Assembly: GCF_003672135.1 (NCBI RefSeq)
Contig: NC_039510.1
Span: 11,532,001-11,596,000 of the forward strand
Reading direction: 5' to 3'
Length of the DNA stretch: 64,000 bases
Source: Ooceraea biroi
Lineage: Eukaryota > Arthropoda > Insecta > Hymenoptera > Formicidae
A program made the translations under genes and the position numbers. This document shows positions 34,801 through 50,100 of the stretch, one piece after another. The notes under the pieces are model-generated. The model did no database searches, was not told the origin of the DNA, and saw only the letters and a list, made by a program, of their open reading frames with translations. Each line of letters starts with the position of its first letter. Position 1 is the first letter of the stretch.

Positions 34801-37800
34801 CAATCAAGAGTAGAGCGTGAAACAGATGTGATTACGATATCGGGCCGAAAATTGATCGCCACTCGTTCGATTTTCGTTCTGTTTTACGGCACGATTGTTG
34901 GTGCAGCGATGATAATAACACGACCGTGTATGGACACGCGTTACATCGGCACATTACAATGCTTCCGGTCTCACGTCACTGGCCACCCGGTTGGATCCGT
35001 TCCCGTAAGGCTGCACGTTCCAAGACTCTGAAGAACTCCCACGTGAGTGCTCAAGTACGTATGTACAATGCAACACAGCGGACAGTGGTAGCGGAGGAAA
35101 TACACGAGGCGTTGTTAACGTGCACTTTATTCGGCTTCGCTCCTCAATATGCCGGATACGCGACACGTGTTCAAAATCCGCTACGCTGGAAGCGCATCAT
35201 GTCGCATCTGTTACGAAAGAGTTTCAGGATGTCTCCGAAATCGCGCGAAACGATTCTTATTCCCACCAATCAGAAAAGTTACTTCTCGTTAAAGGAGAGA
35301 TGCAAATTAAGACACCAACAGTTTAATGAATACTTATTTAGTAAATATCTGTTTGATATTTGAAAACAATTATCTACTCAAATTTATAATACTATCAGCG
35401 CAATTTACGAAAATTGAGTTACTTCGTCTAATCTAAAGTGGCTCTGCGACAAGCAAATTAATGGGCAAATTGGCGGGTTATTGATGTCGGGATTGATACA
35501 GTGCCAGTTTCATTTATGACTTTGCGACTTGAGCTTATTACGACTCATTGAATGATTTTCCACTCTCGGAAGGTCTCAAAGTGCTGCATTGTCGTAAGAT
35601 AGAACGTCAAGATTTCGCGAGAAAGTAGTCCGTGGACGTAGAAGAACGTGGAAGGAGATCAGTAGGGTGATTTGATGAATTCGCCAAAGTTTTATCTCCG
35701 TGCCACTTCCCTGTGTAGAATGGTCGTGGATTCGCGGTTTCGCGTTAAATCTACACTGACAGTTACGACCGTGAACGGCAACAGTTTTGGTGTCAAAGCG
35801 CCGTTCCGGCAAATTGTAGAAATTAACGCAAGATTACATTTAGCGCTCGTCAAGCGTGTCGCAGTCGCAGTGTTCTCTTTTTGATAATATGTAAACGAAT
35901 TAATATATATTGGATCAGTCAAACCGTTATTGCGTTCGATTTTCAATATCAGAACACAATATATGTGTAATATAGGCAACAATGTTGATGATGTCTAATC
36001 TAATCTAATAGACAACTAGAAAAATTGGTTGATGAATCATTTCTTTCTACTGAATAAAGTAAAATAACGCAAAATTCAAACCGGACACACTTTTGTACAG
36101 AGTGTCGCACGATCACATGGAAATTTTCAGAATGAACCGAATAAAAAAACTCGTCAGACATTTTTTGCGGCACAAGTCTATCGAAAAATATTTTCTTACG
36201 AAATTCGACAGTTATATAAAGGAGGAAAGCATGCAACGACGCGTAAAAATGCATGTGTCATGCAAATGATAAGAGTAATGCTCTTGACGCGATATTATCT
36301 TGACACAGTCGTAAAACTGCGCAAAACTTATGAAAATAATATTTTGCAAACGCGGTGAGAATCATGTATATGCGTTCTGCAAATAATTTTTCACTAGCAA
36401 CTAGTCGCTGTGCAAGTAATCAAAGTACAGATAGTACCTGATATTTACGGAACCAATGAGATTAGCGTTGCGTATTATTTCCTTTTCTGAGCTTGTGCAG
36501 TACGTGTCGTAATCTCGTAATTGGTTTCCGTTATCAGTTAATATCGAACTAGTTCTAGTAGCTAATTCCTACAATTTTACGTATTAATTCAGAGTTACTT
36601 CTGATTCGAATATATATTGCTCTCTTATTAAAGAAATTAAGAGAAATCGTAGAATTCTTTCGTGCGATTACAATCATTATGCATGTGTATTAACAGATAC
36701 AACTTGATTACAGTAATTGTACATATGATAATAATGAGCATTAATCCACTAATAGCATCTGCAACATAATATTAAAAAATTACGAATTGCAGACCTGTGT
36801 TATATTAATGATTCAAAAATGAGGAGTATACCTTCAGACATTAGAAATAATTGGTCATCAGTGATAATTACGTCTTTTATCTAATATATCTAATATATCT
36901 CATAGGCTTAAATAGGCTGCATTATTATCAACGTTAAGATACTTACGCGAACGATTCTGGGATGGTTAATTGCTCTATTAATTTTGCAAATGATTTTCTC
37001 GTTTCTTGTAACACCACTTTCTCGGAGTTTTTCGTACGATTTGTCGTTTCACTATCTGATAGATTTTTCAGATCTCATGCCTTTCCTGTTTTTGCATATG
37101 TATATTTCGCGAAATCGTGTTACGTGCGATTCTAATTGTAGCGTTTCCTATATTGCCACCGTTGCTCCCTCGACATCGACGATGTCGTAACGATATGTCT
37201 GATGGTTTCCGCTACCGTTATCGCTCCCGGTGAACCGTCTCGCTTGTTAGTGCGTCAAGAAAATGATGAGAACGTGTGAATATACTTTTCATGCCATTAT
37301 GGCCTTCAGCCATGCGCTCCTGCAGCAAGGTCACAATGCAAATGTGCGTAGAATTTTTCAAGAATCTGCACGACTTCAGAAAACCGCCGTCTGCATATGG
37401 AAATGCAATGTATGTAATCATTCGTGAAGTTCCAATTAACTTTTTCCATTGCAAAAATTAACTCTTATCACGAGAGCACATTCGTGCGCCTTTGACAGTA
37501 GCATAATGCTCGTACGATTAACATGAAATACAAGTAGGACAATGCTTGATTTATTCCAGCTATTTATACATCATGTATGATAAAGCTTTTAAAATATAAA
37601 TTAAATGAATATCGAAGTGTGGGGAAAAAGAAGGAAACAATTTATTCCGTAATATATGGACATCTCTTAATATTTTTTGTAACAACCTGACACACTTTGT
37701 TTAGATATTTCCATTGATTTTTATTATTACATGCAGCGATTTCGTTACAGTACCCTATTTATTTCAAACGTAAGTTCAGTTGATGAATTGACGCGATCGT

Positions 37801-40800
37801 GATGTAAACTACTCTCCAATATTAAAATTTTCATCCGAAATTAAATCACATAATCATATTCAAAGTCTAATTATACTAAATGCGATCAAAATCTTGTTTC
37901 GCAAATCTTCAGGAAGAGATGCAAATATGTTCCTTTGCGTCCCTTCCTCTCTCTCTCTCTCTCTCTCTAAATTGTTCTACATGTGCATCGAACGCGCATG
38001 GAGATCGAAGATGGATAACACGATGCACGTGCGGCACTCGTTATACGAACGTACGAGAGACACGATGCTGGCCAAGAGAGCGCGCCGATGCTAAATATAA
38101 TTCAGAGAACAGAAATCGCCGCGCGTAATCCCCCGCCTAGAAACACGTTTAAGTCGCCTGAAAACTACCCATTGCTCTCGCTACCATTCGTTTTGGGGTT
38201 ACGCCGGTGCACATGCCAGTTCTCTCTCCTGCTCCGACCGCCCTCCGCGCGCGCGTACTTCGCGCGTTTCCGCACTCGTTCCCGCAAGCACGACAGCGTG
38301 CGGACCGCATACGCAGCTGCAGTGAGTCCGGTGCAGCGCTCGCGCACGTACGCGCAATTTTACGCGCGGAGTATTGAGAGTACGAGCGGAGAGTTACGCG
38401 CGCCGCGTGCACCTGTAAGAGGCGCCGTGTTCGAAGTTGCGAAAGTTGTGATACCGCTGCGCGGAGAATCTGCGTTTCAATTGTTTGTGATTGGTGTGAA
38501 CGTGTTGGAGAACATTTCACAAGTCGATGCAAAGAAAATATATCTCTTTTCCTCTTGGGAGGCAGAAACGAAGCTTAGATTCTACGCAATTTTTCTCTCC
38601 AATTTTTCTTTTGACTTTGCGGGGTTATTTTGCACGTTATAGTATCGTTCTATGTGCTGTTTGCAGGTACCAGCGTGTGTCTGATTTAGTTAATAATTGA
38701 AGTGTTTAATGATGTAACACTTTCCGTATGGTTTAACGGCGCATTTGCTGATTAGCATGATTGAACGTCATTGAACCGTTAGGTCATGGCAACACACACC
38801 TTGACATTTCATGGTCGTACGCGAAGGTGAGATTGATCGAAATCGAAAACAGTTGATGATACAAAGTGACATTTAGTTTATTTTCTTTTTTTGAGATTTA
38901 ATGACCATGACTACAAAGTTATTTACCGGTAAGCTTATTGTCACAAAGTCTGATTTGTTTAGAGGATCTGTTTGAATGTTCAGATATTATAAGTTTTATA
39001 TACATCATAATTTATTTCTATATAATATAGACATTGCATTACGTTTTTATAGCGCCTGATCTGCCGAGTATGTTGAGATTGGTTAAATTTGCACGGTTAT
39101 TTAAGGATTGAAAAGAGAACTTTGCGACGAATTAGCGTTGGTCCGCAAAGTTTCTATTTTCGTGAGCAACCGTGTTGCTCGTTCGCTCAACACGGGAATG
39201 CCGGCGTGGCCTCGATTTTTACACCTTTATAGAGTGGAATGCAAAGCGGAATGCAAATCGCCCTGCAAAAATTTCCAAGCTAGAATTAGAACTATGAATT
39301 TTACTCTGCCTTTCGAGTTTCAACTGCGTTGCCGTGTTGCAAATATCCAAAGTAAACAATAAGGAAACGACAAGAATTCGAAGTCATCTTTTCTAATATT
39401 TGCCTAATTTTACAAAGAATTAATTATTTCTATATTTGTTATATACAATATATGTAAGCGCAATATATGAAGATCAAGAACAGATGGAAAGTGCGGAAAA
39501 GCGCGGCTACGCAAACCCGTCTTACTGACCGCAAAAGTCAAGTGGCAGGACGATCTCTTTAGATGATCGCTTTATTCCGAGGCGTAATGAAATCACTCTA
39601 ATAAAAGCTGGTCGAGGGGCGAAACGCAATCCTCGCTAATTAGACATCCGCGACCGACGATCGTTTGGAACAAGATGCAGCTACAAAGTAGCCTGTAGCC
39701 AGCGACGCGCTGGCGCATTTGCGAGCGCACGCCGGTGCATGTGACTGCGCGTGGTTGTGCAATGTGTGTACACGCGGTATAATACGGACATAATTGTCGC
39801 GGCGGTTGTATAATGCGGTTTCCAGAGTCGGTAGTCGTTGCCCGAGCTCCGCTCTGGACGCAAACCCGAGGACGCAAAATCGCGAAATTCCGGAATCGAA
39901 CATCTGATTACAATTAGCGGACGCTCGGAAATGACCGTTGTCAGCCGCGGACTCGTTGCCGAGGAATTTAGCATCGGTAGTAATCGAATCCAGCAGCCCC
40001 GAGTGACTCGACGTTGAATATCTAGTGCCATGGACACGATATCGGTATCGCAGGTGCATATTTATTTGCCGCCGCGTGCTCGTCGCAAACGTTAATCTGC
40101 GAGGCTTTAAGCTTATTATTTGCATGTGTCGCCGATATGCGACCTCGACATACTGATTGGAAATGTTGTTAAACCATTGCTGAAGCACCCAGCAAGATAT
40201 TACACACGCATTCTCGATTTTCTCCTGTATAATCTGTTAAAATCAACGTTATGTAACAATCTTAATCGCAAGGAGATAAAATCGTCCGCGCGTTTCCCCG
40301 AAACTCCGCGCGTTTCGAACTCCGCTGCTCGTAATCACGGTTCTTCTTTCTCTTCCTTAAAACGCACGTTTCCGAGACGCGCAGCATCTTGCACGCGCTC
40401 TTCCATCGAACGCGTGTACAGCTCTCGCGAACGTGAATTTGCGCTCACGCTGCGTCGTCGCTGCAAGGCGGTAGCGGCCGCTTTTTGCTCGCTACGCGAA
40501 ACTGGTCGATCATCATCGAAGGCTCGTTCGCGGCTCGCGCGCGCTATCCAGTGCGCGACGTGACGTCGGCTGCCGCGCGTGATGCGCAACGGGAGCGTGA
40601 AGCAAGAAAAAGAGAGGCATCAGGCGCAGATAACATTATTCGAAATCATAACGAAATTGGGACGCGTTGCTGAGTCGTGCTCGCGCTCGCACATAATTAC
40701 GTAATATCGGCTGCCCGAAGCAGACGCGACCGTCGCGGCGTGGCGTCGTTCCGCTCGAATCCGCGTTCGTCCGTGTTCGTCGCCGTGCTCGAATAAAACG

Positions 40801-43800
40801 CGTACGCGTACGCGTTGCGTGCGTGCGTGCGTGCACACGTGCGCGTGCTTACAATTCCCGAGCGAGCGAGCGGACGACACCGTTCTAGAATTCCATCGCG
40901 ATCGCGACGTCGCTTCCACGTGCGTGCGCGAGCCGCGTAGTACGCGTTAGCCGATGACTCGTAAGGCTGAGTAGTCAGCCAAACGAGGAGATTTGAGGCG
41001 CGGCGCGGTCGATCAATTTATTATGCGGGGCTGCGATTCCTTTATCTCGTTACCGCGACGAATTCACGAGGAAAGGTGCACAACGCCGCGGAACGTCGTC
41101 GGCGATGTCGTTACGGCACGGCTGCGTTCGCGGTGCGTTTTTTCCTCGTGTTCTCCGGTCGTATCGCGCAGTGTCGTGCAGCGTACAATCTCGTACTCCG
41201 AAGTCATCACCGTGCGAAGGTTCCCCAGGTTCCCTGCTGATGTCTGACAATCCGCGCGATAATAAGTGAAAGTCCGCGGTCGTAGGACGCGGGATTTGTT
41301 TCGCGGCGGTCGTCGCCGGAATTTTGAGGTCCGCTGGTATTCTCATCGTAAGCGAAATTTGTAGGACATAAGAATTCCCCACTTCGATACGGAATACCCG
41401 CGATAAGCAGAATTTCTGCCGCGTAGAAGCAAGAGATCGTAATGCCTTGACTAAGCAAGATTGTGGAATATAAGGCGCGGAAATTTCGACGGTTAGCCGC
41501 GACATTCTCGCCATATGCGAATTTCGTTAGACGCTGGAGGCTCGCAAGAACTCGCAGATGCCGATGCGAGATTCTCACGATAAGGGAAATTCGATGGACG
41601 TGGGACACATGATCGCAAACGGCCGTGACAATCAGCTCGCGATAAACGTCAACGATTTTGCGCGCAGCTTGTGACAAATCAAACTTGTTTACCGAGAAGA
41701 GCCGTGTAACGTGGGATTTTGTGCTTGATAATGAAGAATATTCACGAAAATGACGCGGAATAAAGTGCCATAAAAAAAGTCACCTGAGAAGATTATTGTC
41801 GGAGCGAAGAAGAGAGAGGCTCTTACGCGAAGTCGTGAAGACACGTGACGTAATAAAATTAATTACGTTGAATGCGACGAAGTTTGTCGAACGACTGACA
41901 CTACCATCTTTTGCTCCGAGAGATCTGAGGGAGAATCGGCATGAAAATCAACAGCTTTTTCATCGCTTGACGTGGAAGCAGGAAATATGGACGTCGTGAC
42001 AACTAACGATGCTCTTCCTGTGCGCGATAATAGAAGCGCACGTTTTCGAGACACGTTTTGCTTCACCGTTGCTCGCCGCGATTCGATCGTGACTTAGTAG
42101 CGTTTCTCGCAACGGGATTCCGCGGGAGAGAGAAAGAAAAAGAAAAGAATAGAGAGAGAAAGAGAACGCCATACGAAGACCATAGAACCGAGGTGTCAAT
42201 TCTCCAGGGGATCGAAGTCGGGCATCGTGAGGAAGTCTCGTTCTATATATAACCGAGATGAACGAGGTGAGGCACGTCTTGACAGCTCTGAGGTCTCCGG
42301 CAAAGAGCTCGACCTTGAGCAACGGCGCCTCAGGCGTCGCGACGACTACTTGGTACGACGTCCCAGCGCCGATCATCGTGCATTGTCGCGAGTTCCACGA
42401 GGAGGCAGAACGTAAAGACGTAGATGTCAAAAACGACAACGTGATGAAGGAACGCAAAAAATCGTCTGAAAAGATTGCGAGCATCAACTCCTTTGACAAG
42501 GGTGTGGAAGCTGATTCCTTTGACAGGGAGAAAAAAGTCAAATCCTTAAGAAGAGATTCGAACGAAAGACACGAACGATCTTTGGGAAAGGCGACACCAA
42601 CTGGAAGACCTTCCTCCGACACCGAGGCGTTGTACCAGAACAACGTGGAGGCGGCCTTGAATAGCTTGAGCAAAGTCTGCACCGAGTCTTCTAGGTTCAA
42701 ATCGAGCCCCGAGTCCTGCGCAAATGACGGAAATCGGAACGGGAAAAGACACAGCACTACGGTAGAGCTGAACGCCACCACGTCGGTGAAGACGGACGTG
42801 GACGGGATACCAACGATCAGCTTCAGTTTCCTGCGCACCGACGAAAAGTACCACGAAGACTCTGCTGAGGAGGTGGTTATTCTCGAGGTGGACACAAGCG
42901 ATCAGCCTGACTCCTCGGCAAATCAGCTGTACGACTTTCCCAAGAGCAGCGTTCTGGATAACAGTCGAACTTCTTTGGAACATACCGATGACAAGGAGAT
43001 AAACGTGAAATCTTCATCGCCGGCGGTTCGCCAGGAGTTTTACGACGTGCCGAAGTCGATGAAGGAGATGTCCTTGAACGGATCGCGAGAGAAGGACGCG
43101 CAAGTCCATTCCTCGCGGCAGAACGTCAAGGAGGCCGCGAGTGTGATCATCTCGTCCAACCGAAGGAATCGCGACCAGATTAAACGTTCCACCAGGTCGC
43201 TCAAATCCGGAAGAAGGAGCTACGGTGCGTCCGACAGCGACGGCTATGACGCCGGCATAGCGTCGATGTCGGGATCGTATTCGGATCCGGAGTGCCCGAA
43301 CGAGGAAGCGGCGTTGTCGGTGAGCGGCGACTCGGGCCACAGCAAGCGGCTGAAGCTGCAGAAGCGGCGACTAGGAAAAGCCTGGGGCCGGATGCGCAGC
43401 TGGTTGCGAGAGGAGAGGACCAAGATCGGCGAGGTGGTGAACAGGCACGCGAGGTTGCAGGCAGTCGGCGCGCTCAGTCCCGAGGTAGCCTCGAAAACAT
43501 CCGGAATGAAAGAGAAAAGAGAGATGCAAACGAATCGGCAGGGTTGATAAGCGTTAGTTAAAGTCATCTGTGCGAGGGAGCGAGAATTGAAGGCAGACAA
43601 AAGCTATTCCGGAGAGAAACACAATTAGCATTAGATAGCCATGTAATAATTGAAGAATATCATTATATATAACTTTGCAATTTTTTGTAGTAGAGACAGA
43701 TATAGACTTTCGAATTAATTACCTTTCTATCGGAATTTATGAAATTTGAGTTGACTTTAACTAACGTACATTAAAACAAGATTCAGAGAGCATGAGCGGG

Positions 43801-46800
43801 ATAAGCTTATAATTTGCGGGAGTCACTTTATGTACATGACTTGGCGTTTGAAGTGGACCTTGCAAATTATGGACTCTTACTACGCTTTCACTCCGTTCCT
43901 TTCGTACGTTGCCCGAGGATCTCACAATTGATGTTAACCGATATGCAATATATTTTAGATTAAATGATATGATGCGGGTTTCTGACATTAAAGCCACTCT
44001 TCGATAGAATTTGAATCGAGATAATGTCGGACTCTAACTTCAGAAACGAACAACACGCAGAGTTACATACAAATCGATGATTTATTAGAGATATTCGCAT
44101 ACCGAGAATGACAAGTTTTCATGCAAATTTCTCCATTTCCACGGTCAATTTTTTAAATTCTCGCAAGGTGCAAAACGATGCTGCTTCCATGCGCACATCC
44201 AAGTCCAAGCAACGCGGCTTCTACGACCTGACCCGAGCACGCATCCAGGAGTCCGGTTCGATCACCAGAGTAGAGGAGTTCGGTCTGTCATCGGTATCGG
44301 AGGAGGCAAACGTCTCCGACGAGGTGGACAGACCAGTGTCAGCATCGCCGGATTCAGGAAAGGCGTCAGCGAACGGCACGAGATTACGCAGTAACCTGAG
44401 AAGGAAAACGGCCAGCTCGGACAATATCCTGGAGAACAGCAGAACGAGGCTTCAGCCGGTGTCTTTCAGCATGGACAAATTGTGTTCGGGCGTGGAGAAT
44501 GACGATATGGTGACAACGACGGTGCCAACGACAGTGGGGGCTGGCGGCGACGTCGACACGACGAGGGATCACGGTGGGAAAGGTGGCCTGATTAAGAGGA
44601 GAATGCTCGGGTCAATCAGGGGGTTAATGGCCTCGACTCATCTGCTGCAGACCTACGAGGCCGAAGAGGTACTTTGCGCTCTCAAAAGTCTCGTTACTTC
44701 TTGCTCGTTGCGCTGCGCGGACGACTGACGTGTTTGTGCAGTTGTCGCACACTTGCGACACTGCGATTGATGTGTTTGTTGAGAGCTAAAAAAAAGAGAG
44801 AGGAGAAGGTATGAGAACAAATCGACAGTACATGTGTCGCGACCGAAACTGCAAAACAAATTCCAAGTACATCCGAATATTCGAATATTATTGCAAATTC
44901 GACAATTTAATGATTATATGGAAATTTGATAATCAAATTTAAATTAGTGGCAGGTTTCAGAAAAAATTTTTTCGATGACTAAAATTTTATTACTCTTCAG
45001 AGATTCTATCTTTTTATCTATGTGGAACAAGTTTCTCTCCTAACAAAGATTCTTGATCTTTGCGCAATATATTCAGATTATTCAGATACATTTCAGCATA
45101 TTTTCTATGCGCCGTTGTGTCCTGAATCTTTTGACAGCATCTTTAATTAAATACGTTATTCTACGATCGTCCTTGTCGAGTTATGTCGAGCAGACCAGAT
45201 GTGGAAATTTAAACTCGTAATAAAGGAGGTCATTAATGAAGCTTATGATTCACAGTCGAATTAGGTTAATATCGGCACGTACGAGATCATTAGAGATCGT
45301 TGTAAGACGATGTAGCAGATTATTCGATAGATCTCTTAATCGCCAGGAGCGATTTAGCGATTATTAGCTAATTTTGAACGCGAAAGAAGACATTCTAGGA
45401 GGCATTGATTATTATTAAATCCAATTATATATTATATAAATATTTTATGTTTATATTTCTATGATTTATATATATTTAAATATCCTATACATTTAGATAT
45501 ATAAATTATTATATTATTATATAATTATTATTTACATCTAATATATACATATAGATACGAGATTGTTTAACTTTCTTCAAGGAGATTACTTTGAAGATTT
45601 ACGATCGATTGATCGTTGCAAATCAAATACAGTTTACACGTAAACGACGAATTTGACACCAAGTACTTGGTTAACTGAAATATCGCTCAGGAATTCTGAC
45701 TCATATATCAATATTGAATGATGGCTTATTGCTGAAAGTTTTGAACTTCGCAACGTCAGAAATATCATCACTGAATATCTGTGATTCATACCGCTCGTTT
45801 GCTCGAATATCCCGTGCAGAAAATTGTTAGGGTCTAATATGAAAGTAAAGGCCCCTATAAGGAATAAATAGGGATATCCTAAAAAGGGATGCCCTATCAT
45901 TGCCACATCGTGGCCCGATTAGATATTATATTTTTTATTATTTCCTTATAAGGTCCCGAAAAAATATTTGTTACATACCATTCTAGGGCCATATTAATAT
46001 TGAGGAAAATTAATCGGGTCCTACTTAGGACCCTATAAATTTTTTTACACAGGATACTTTGGTCTTATTTTATTCTTGCGCTCTGGACAGGTAAGATACA
46101 AAAGTTACGACCATTCAGTGAGTAAATTTTAGATAGAATAGCAACTTGTTTGGAAATGTTCAGTTTTATTAGCAATATACTATGCTGCATACTATTTGAA
46201 TTTTTAATCAATTTATGATTAACTCTATCAAATTGCTCTTACGCTAAAATCTTATAATATAGCCAAGAAACAGTATATATACATATATTTTCTTGATAGA
46301 TTCGTAACGTTACTTTCAAAACATCTCTAATAATTTTATAAATTTCTATTAAATAATGAAATATTTATTATGCAAGGTTTTATTACCCGAAATTAAGGAA
46401 TATTATTTTATTATTTATCGCTGACTACTACCTGTACAATATTTCGAGGGGTATTTTATAGCGGACGTAAACCGCTGTAAAATCATAGTCATCTCGACGA
46501 GATTTTACGAGATTTGCGCACGATAAATCAGTGACAGAGCATAGAAATGTCCGTACGCTTTTTCATGACACGATTCGCTCTTGCGAAAGTCTTTTTAGTG
46601 ATTACCGTACTTATAGATGATCGTTTTTGCGCTGGAAATCGCTTTCACTATTACGGAATCTTTTATCATATCCAGAATTCTCATCGATCTATTATATCGA
46701 TCTATTAGAAGTCACATTACGTTGCTGGAATGTAAATTTATCATACACGTAATTTCTTTTCAAGCGAAACACTGATCGATTATTTCTGATGAATGAAAAC

Positions 46801-47125
46801 TTTTTTCATAGACATTAGCTACGAATTTTATACGTGTTCGGTCTCCTTAGCATAATCAAGTATTTGAAACAATTTTATGAAAGAAAACGATTCCAAATCG
46901 ATCTAAATCCTTAGCAATTAACTGGACTATGTCGATATTGGCGTTTATTAACTATATGTATATGTATTCATACACCAATACTATAAATTTTTAAGAACAT
47001 ATATAACTATAAAAATACAAAATCTTTCAAAAATACGAAAAACCAAAAGTAAACCTTAAACAAATATGGATTGCAGATGTTTAAACAGATAATCCATAAA
47101 AAAATTTACGAATATAATTATACAC

Positions 47126-47177
<52 letters not shown>

Positions 47178-50100
47178 AAATCAAGGATATCGAGATTTTC
47201 CAGTTCGCGTCCGCTTTCGCCGGGAATAAAACGAAATTTTACAAGTTGCTCACCCAATTGAAAGATTTATCGACTGTTCAGGAGAAATGGCGCTAAGCAT
47301 GCGCTAGGCATGAGCGCGCCTCAGAGCATCACAAGACCAAGAGCAAAGCATGGAAAGTGTGGGAAAGTTGCGCGGAGAAAATAGCCGACTTTGTTTCATA
47401 CATACAAACAGAACACACACTCATACACACACGCTTGACCGTCTTCTATGTGTGTCTCGTCCTGATGATCGTCTACATATATGTACAAGTGCGCTTAGAG
47501 ACACGTGGCCGTGAGGAACAGGAAAGATTGGCATGCTGCACCTTAACTGCCTTGCATTCGACTGCAGATTCCTCGATAGCGTAGCATGGGGGTCATTGAG
47601 TTTCTCCGCGCACTTTTATATGTACGATACATCGGAAGCGTGACGTGTAATTCGTCAAGGACGAGGAGTTCCATGCAGGGAATTGCCAATTCCGTCAGGA
47701 GAAGGTATAGAACTGGGCGAATTCTAGCGCTGCTCTTCTCACGTTTGCAGACACCCGCAGTAATTTTACTGCCGACTGTTACAACACATGATCATTACAA
47801 CACCTGGTATAATGTCGACCAACGTGCGCGCCAATTACTCGCGCTTTTATCTACCTTTTTTATCAGCATTTTTCTCGTATATCCTCGGCATTCATTCAAG
47901 TTGAGGACATGCTTCCCTTACTGCGCTCTGCTTTCTTGCCGAGCGTTCACTTCTGCTGTTCTTCTCTGCATTATCTCAGCTCGAGTTTCGTAAAAGTTGC
48001 CGTGGAAAATATCGCGTCAATCGTCTGGTTGTCATAGGATTTGCGTAAAGCGCATTTTTTATCTGTAACGCAGCTCCAGTCGTTGACGTAACAGCTCGGG
48101 GAACAGCAGGCGGTAGTGAGCGATGCATGTAAATGAGAGAGAAGGAAGCAAAGAAAAAGAAAGAGAAAGAGTGAATTCTATTCAAATATTTCGTCAACGT
48201 GTGCGAAATTAAGCACGTTGGAAAGTGTCGTGTGCGCGGAACGTGCGTGCATTAACACCGAATATAAGTAGGTGTAGACATCAGGCGGTCGTGTCCTCGC
48301 GACCTCCGCGATTTCTCTGTGGGCCTAAAACGCGCAGGAAGTATTGTCGGTAAAAGGGAAAGGAGTAGTGATTCCGATTAAATATTCCGACGGTGTGCGG
48401 CTTGTGAGAGTCTCGGAACACGAGGCGCCGCTCGTCGCTATTTACGATTTCGCGTTGTAACGTGAAATGCGGCGGCGATCGTGTGGGAACACGGGAAGAG
48501 AGATGATTGCTTGTAGCGATACATTTCCGATAGGCAAAAGTATAATATTATGCAATGATACACGTGTGTCATCGGACAACTCAATTTCCGCAATGCTGCG
48601 CGTATGACGAATTCAAAATAAATACGAGCTATTTTTTGGAGCCTAGTGTTCTTTTAATAAAAATTATAATTTTTTTCTATAATATTATTTACAATATTAC
48701 TTCTATAATATTATAAATAATATTATAAATAAATAAAGAAATAAAAAACGCGCTACAGACAATATTATAATTTTTTAAATTATAATATTGTTTCTATAAT
48801 TTATTCTGCAATTGGATCTCTGCTAAAATACGATCTACTGCGAAATATAATAAATATATTTTTAAATTTTCAATTCCGTATATGAATTATCTGTGTATCC
48901 CATTGTACGGTATTTCCGGTATTATTACTAAATCGAGGTGTGACGACTAACGGGCTAATAATCTCTCGCAACACGCGAAGAAACGGTGATGAAAGTTTCT
49001 TTGTTAGACGATAAATATAGATGCGTCCTCCGATATGGCGAGATAAAAGGGAAGTCCTATTCGGAAATTCGCACGCGTTGTCTCGCATTAAGCGCAGCGG
49101 AGGAGAGTCATCCATGTTAAGTCGACTGACACGTTTGCGTCGACGCGAACAGCTGGTTTCAATCATGTCACATAGAGCTTTTGATCCCGTATGCTTCATA
49201 GTTACATCTATCTATCGGCACATAGAATAAAAAATAAAAATCACCAAGATTGACGGGGAAATATATCACAGCATATAAGCTTTACAAGCTCAAGTTTCAC
49301 ATAAACGACCCCAGTTAATTTACAAGTGTTTAATGATTATAATCATGGATTGATAGCTATGATAACAGTGTTCGCGCTAACGTTTCACGCGATTGCTAGA
49401 TTTATTCCTTCACGCTGCAATAAACGTAAATAGATCCAATGGTCATCGACTGGTGACTGGTCATTGACTGGCGCACCTGTCCATTACGACGGCGGAGAGA
49501 ATGGAGACAGACCACCTGTTGCAAGTACACGCCCATTCGTCGTCATCAGCCTGCCGTAATAGACGTATCGATTAACCTTTTAGTCGTACCACCCCGAATT
49601 GGTAATACGCCAACCTGTTCCATCTCGAGCAAACCTACCCGTGAACAAGTACAATCGCACTCGCGGTACCATGCGTCGCGTCGTACGCAGTGAACGACGC
49701 GTTGAATCGAAGATCGTATCCGCGCGAGGAAAGCGCGAAAGAAAGGCGAAATTTCTATCAATGCGAATTTTCACTTCGCACGACAAGCCTTATCAGCATG
49801 AGACGTTTGATTCCTGTTCGTCTGTCTGCGTGCTGTGCATGAGAACGCGAAACCGGAAGCGTTTCATTTACGCTCCTTGGAGCATACAAATAGAAATAGA
49901 ACATTGATACAAATAGAAATTAATATTTCTACATGTAGAATTAATGTAATAAAAGTAACATGTAATTTTTCCTGAAAGTATCCTCTGTCAAAAGGAAACG
50001 AGATCGTTTTTATCGATTTTATGAATAGACGTGAGAGATTTCTTTGAGATACTTTGTAGAAAGTCAAGGAGACGTGGAAAACTTGCTTATTTTACGTATG

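Noticed and set aside
38088..38642. 184-codon plus-strand ORF
   Set aside because: It crosses a CpG-rich block where ORFs are open on both strands. There is no family motif, and the latter half looks like untranslated AT-rich sequence.
40636..41677. Several 60-156 codon minus-strand ORFs
   Set aside because: They overlap each other in different frames within GC-rich sequence and have no domain signatures.
41960..42895. 311-codon minus-strand ORF
   Set aside because: It is antisense to the candidate long nostrin exon. The plus frame has a start after an in-frame stop, in-phase splice sites and repeated YDxP motifs.
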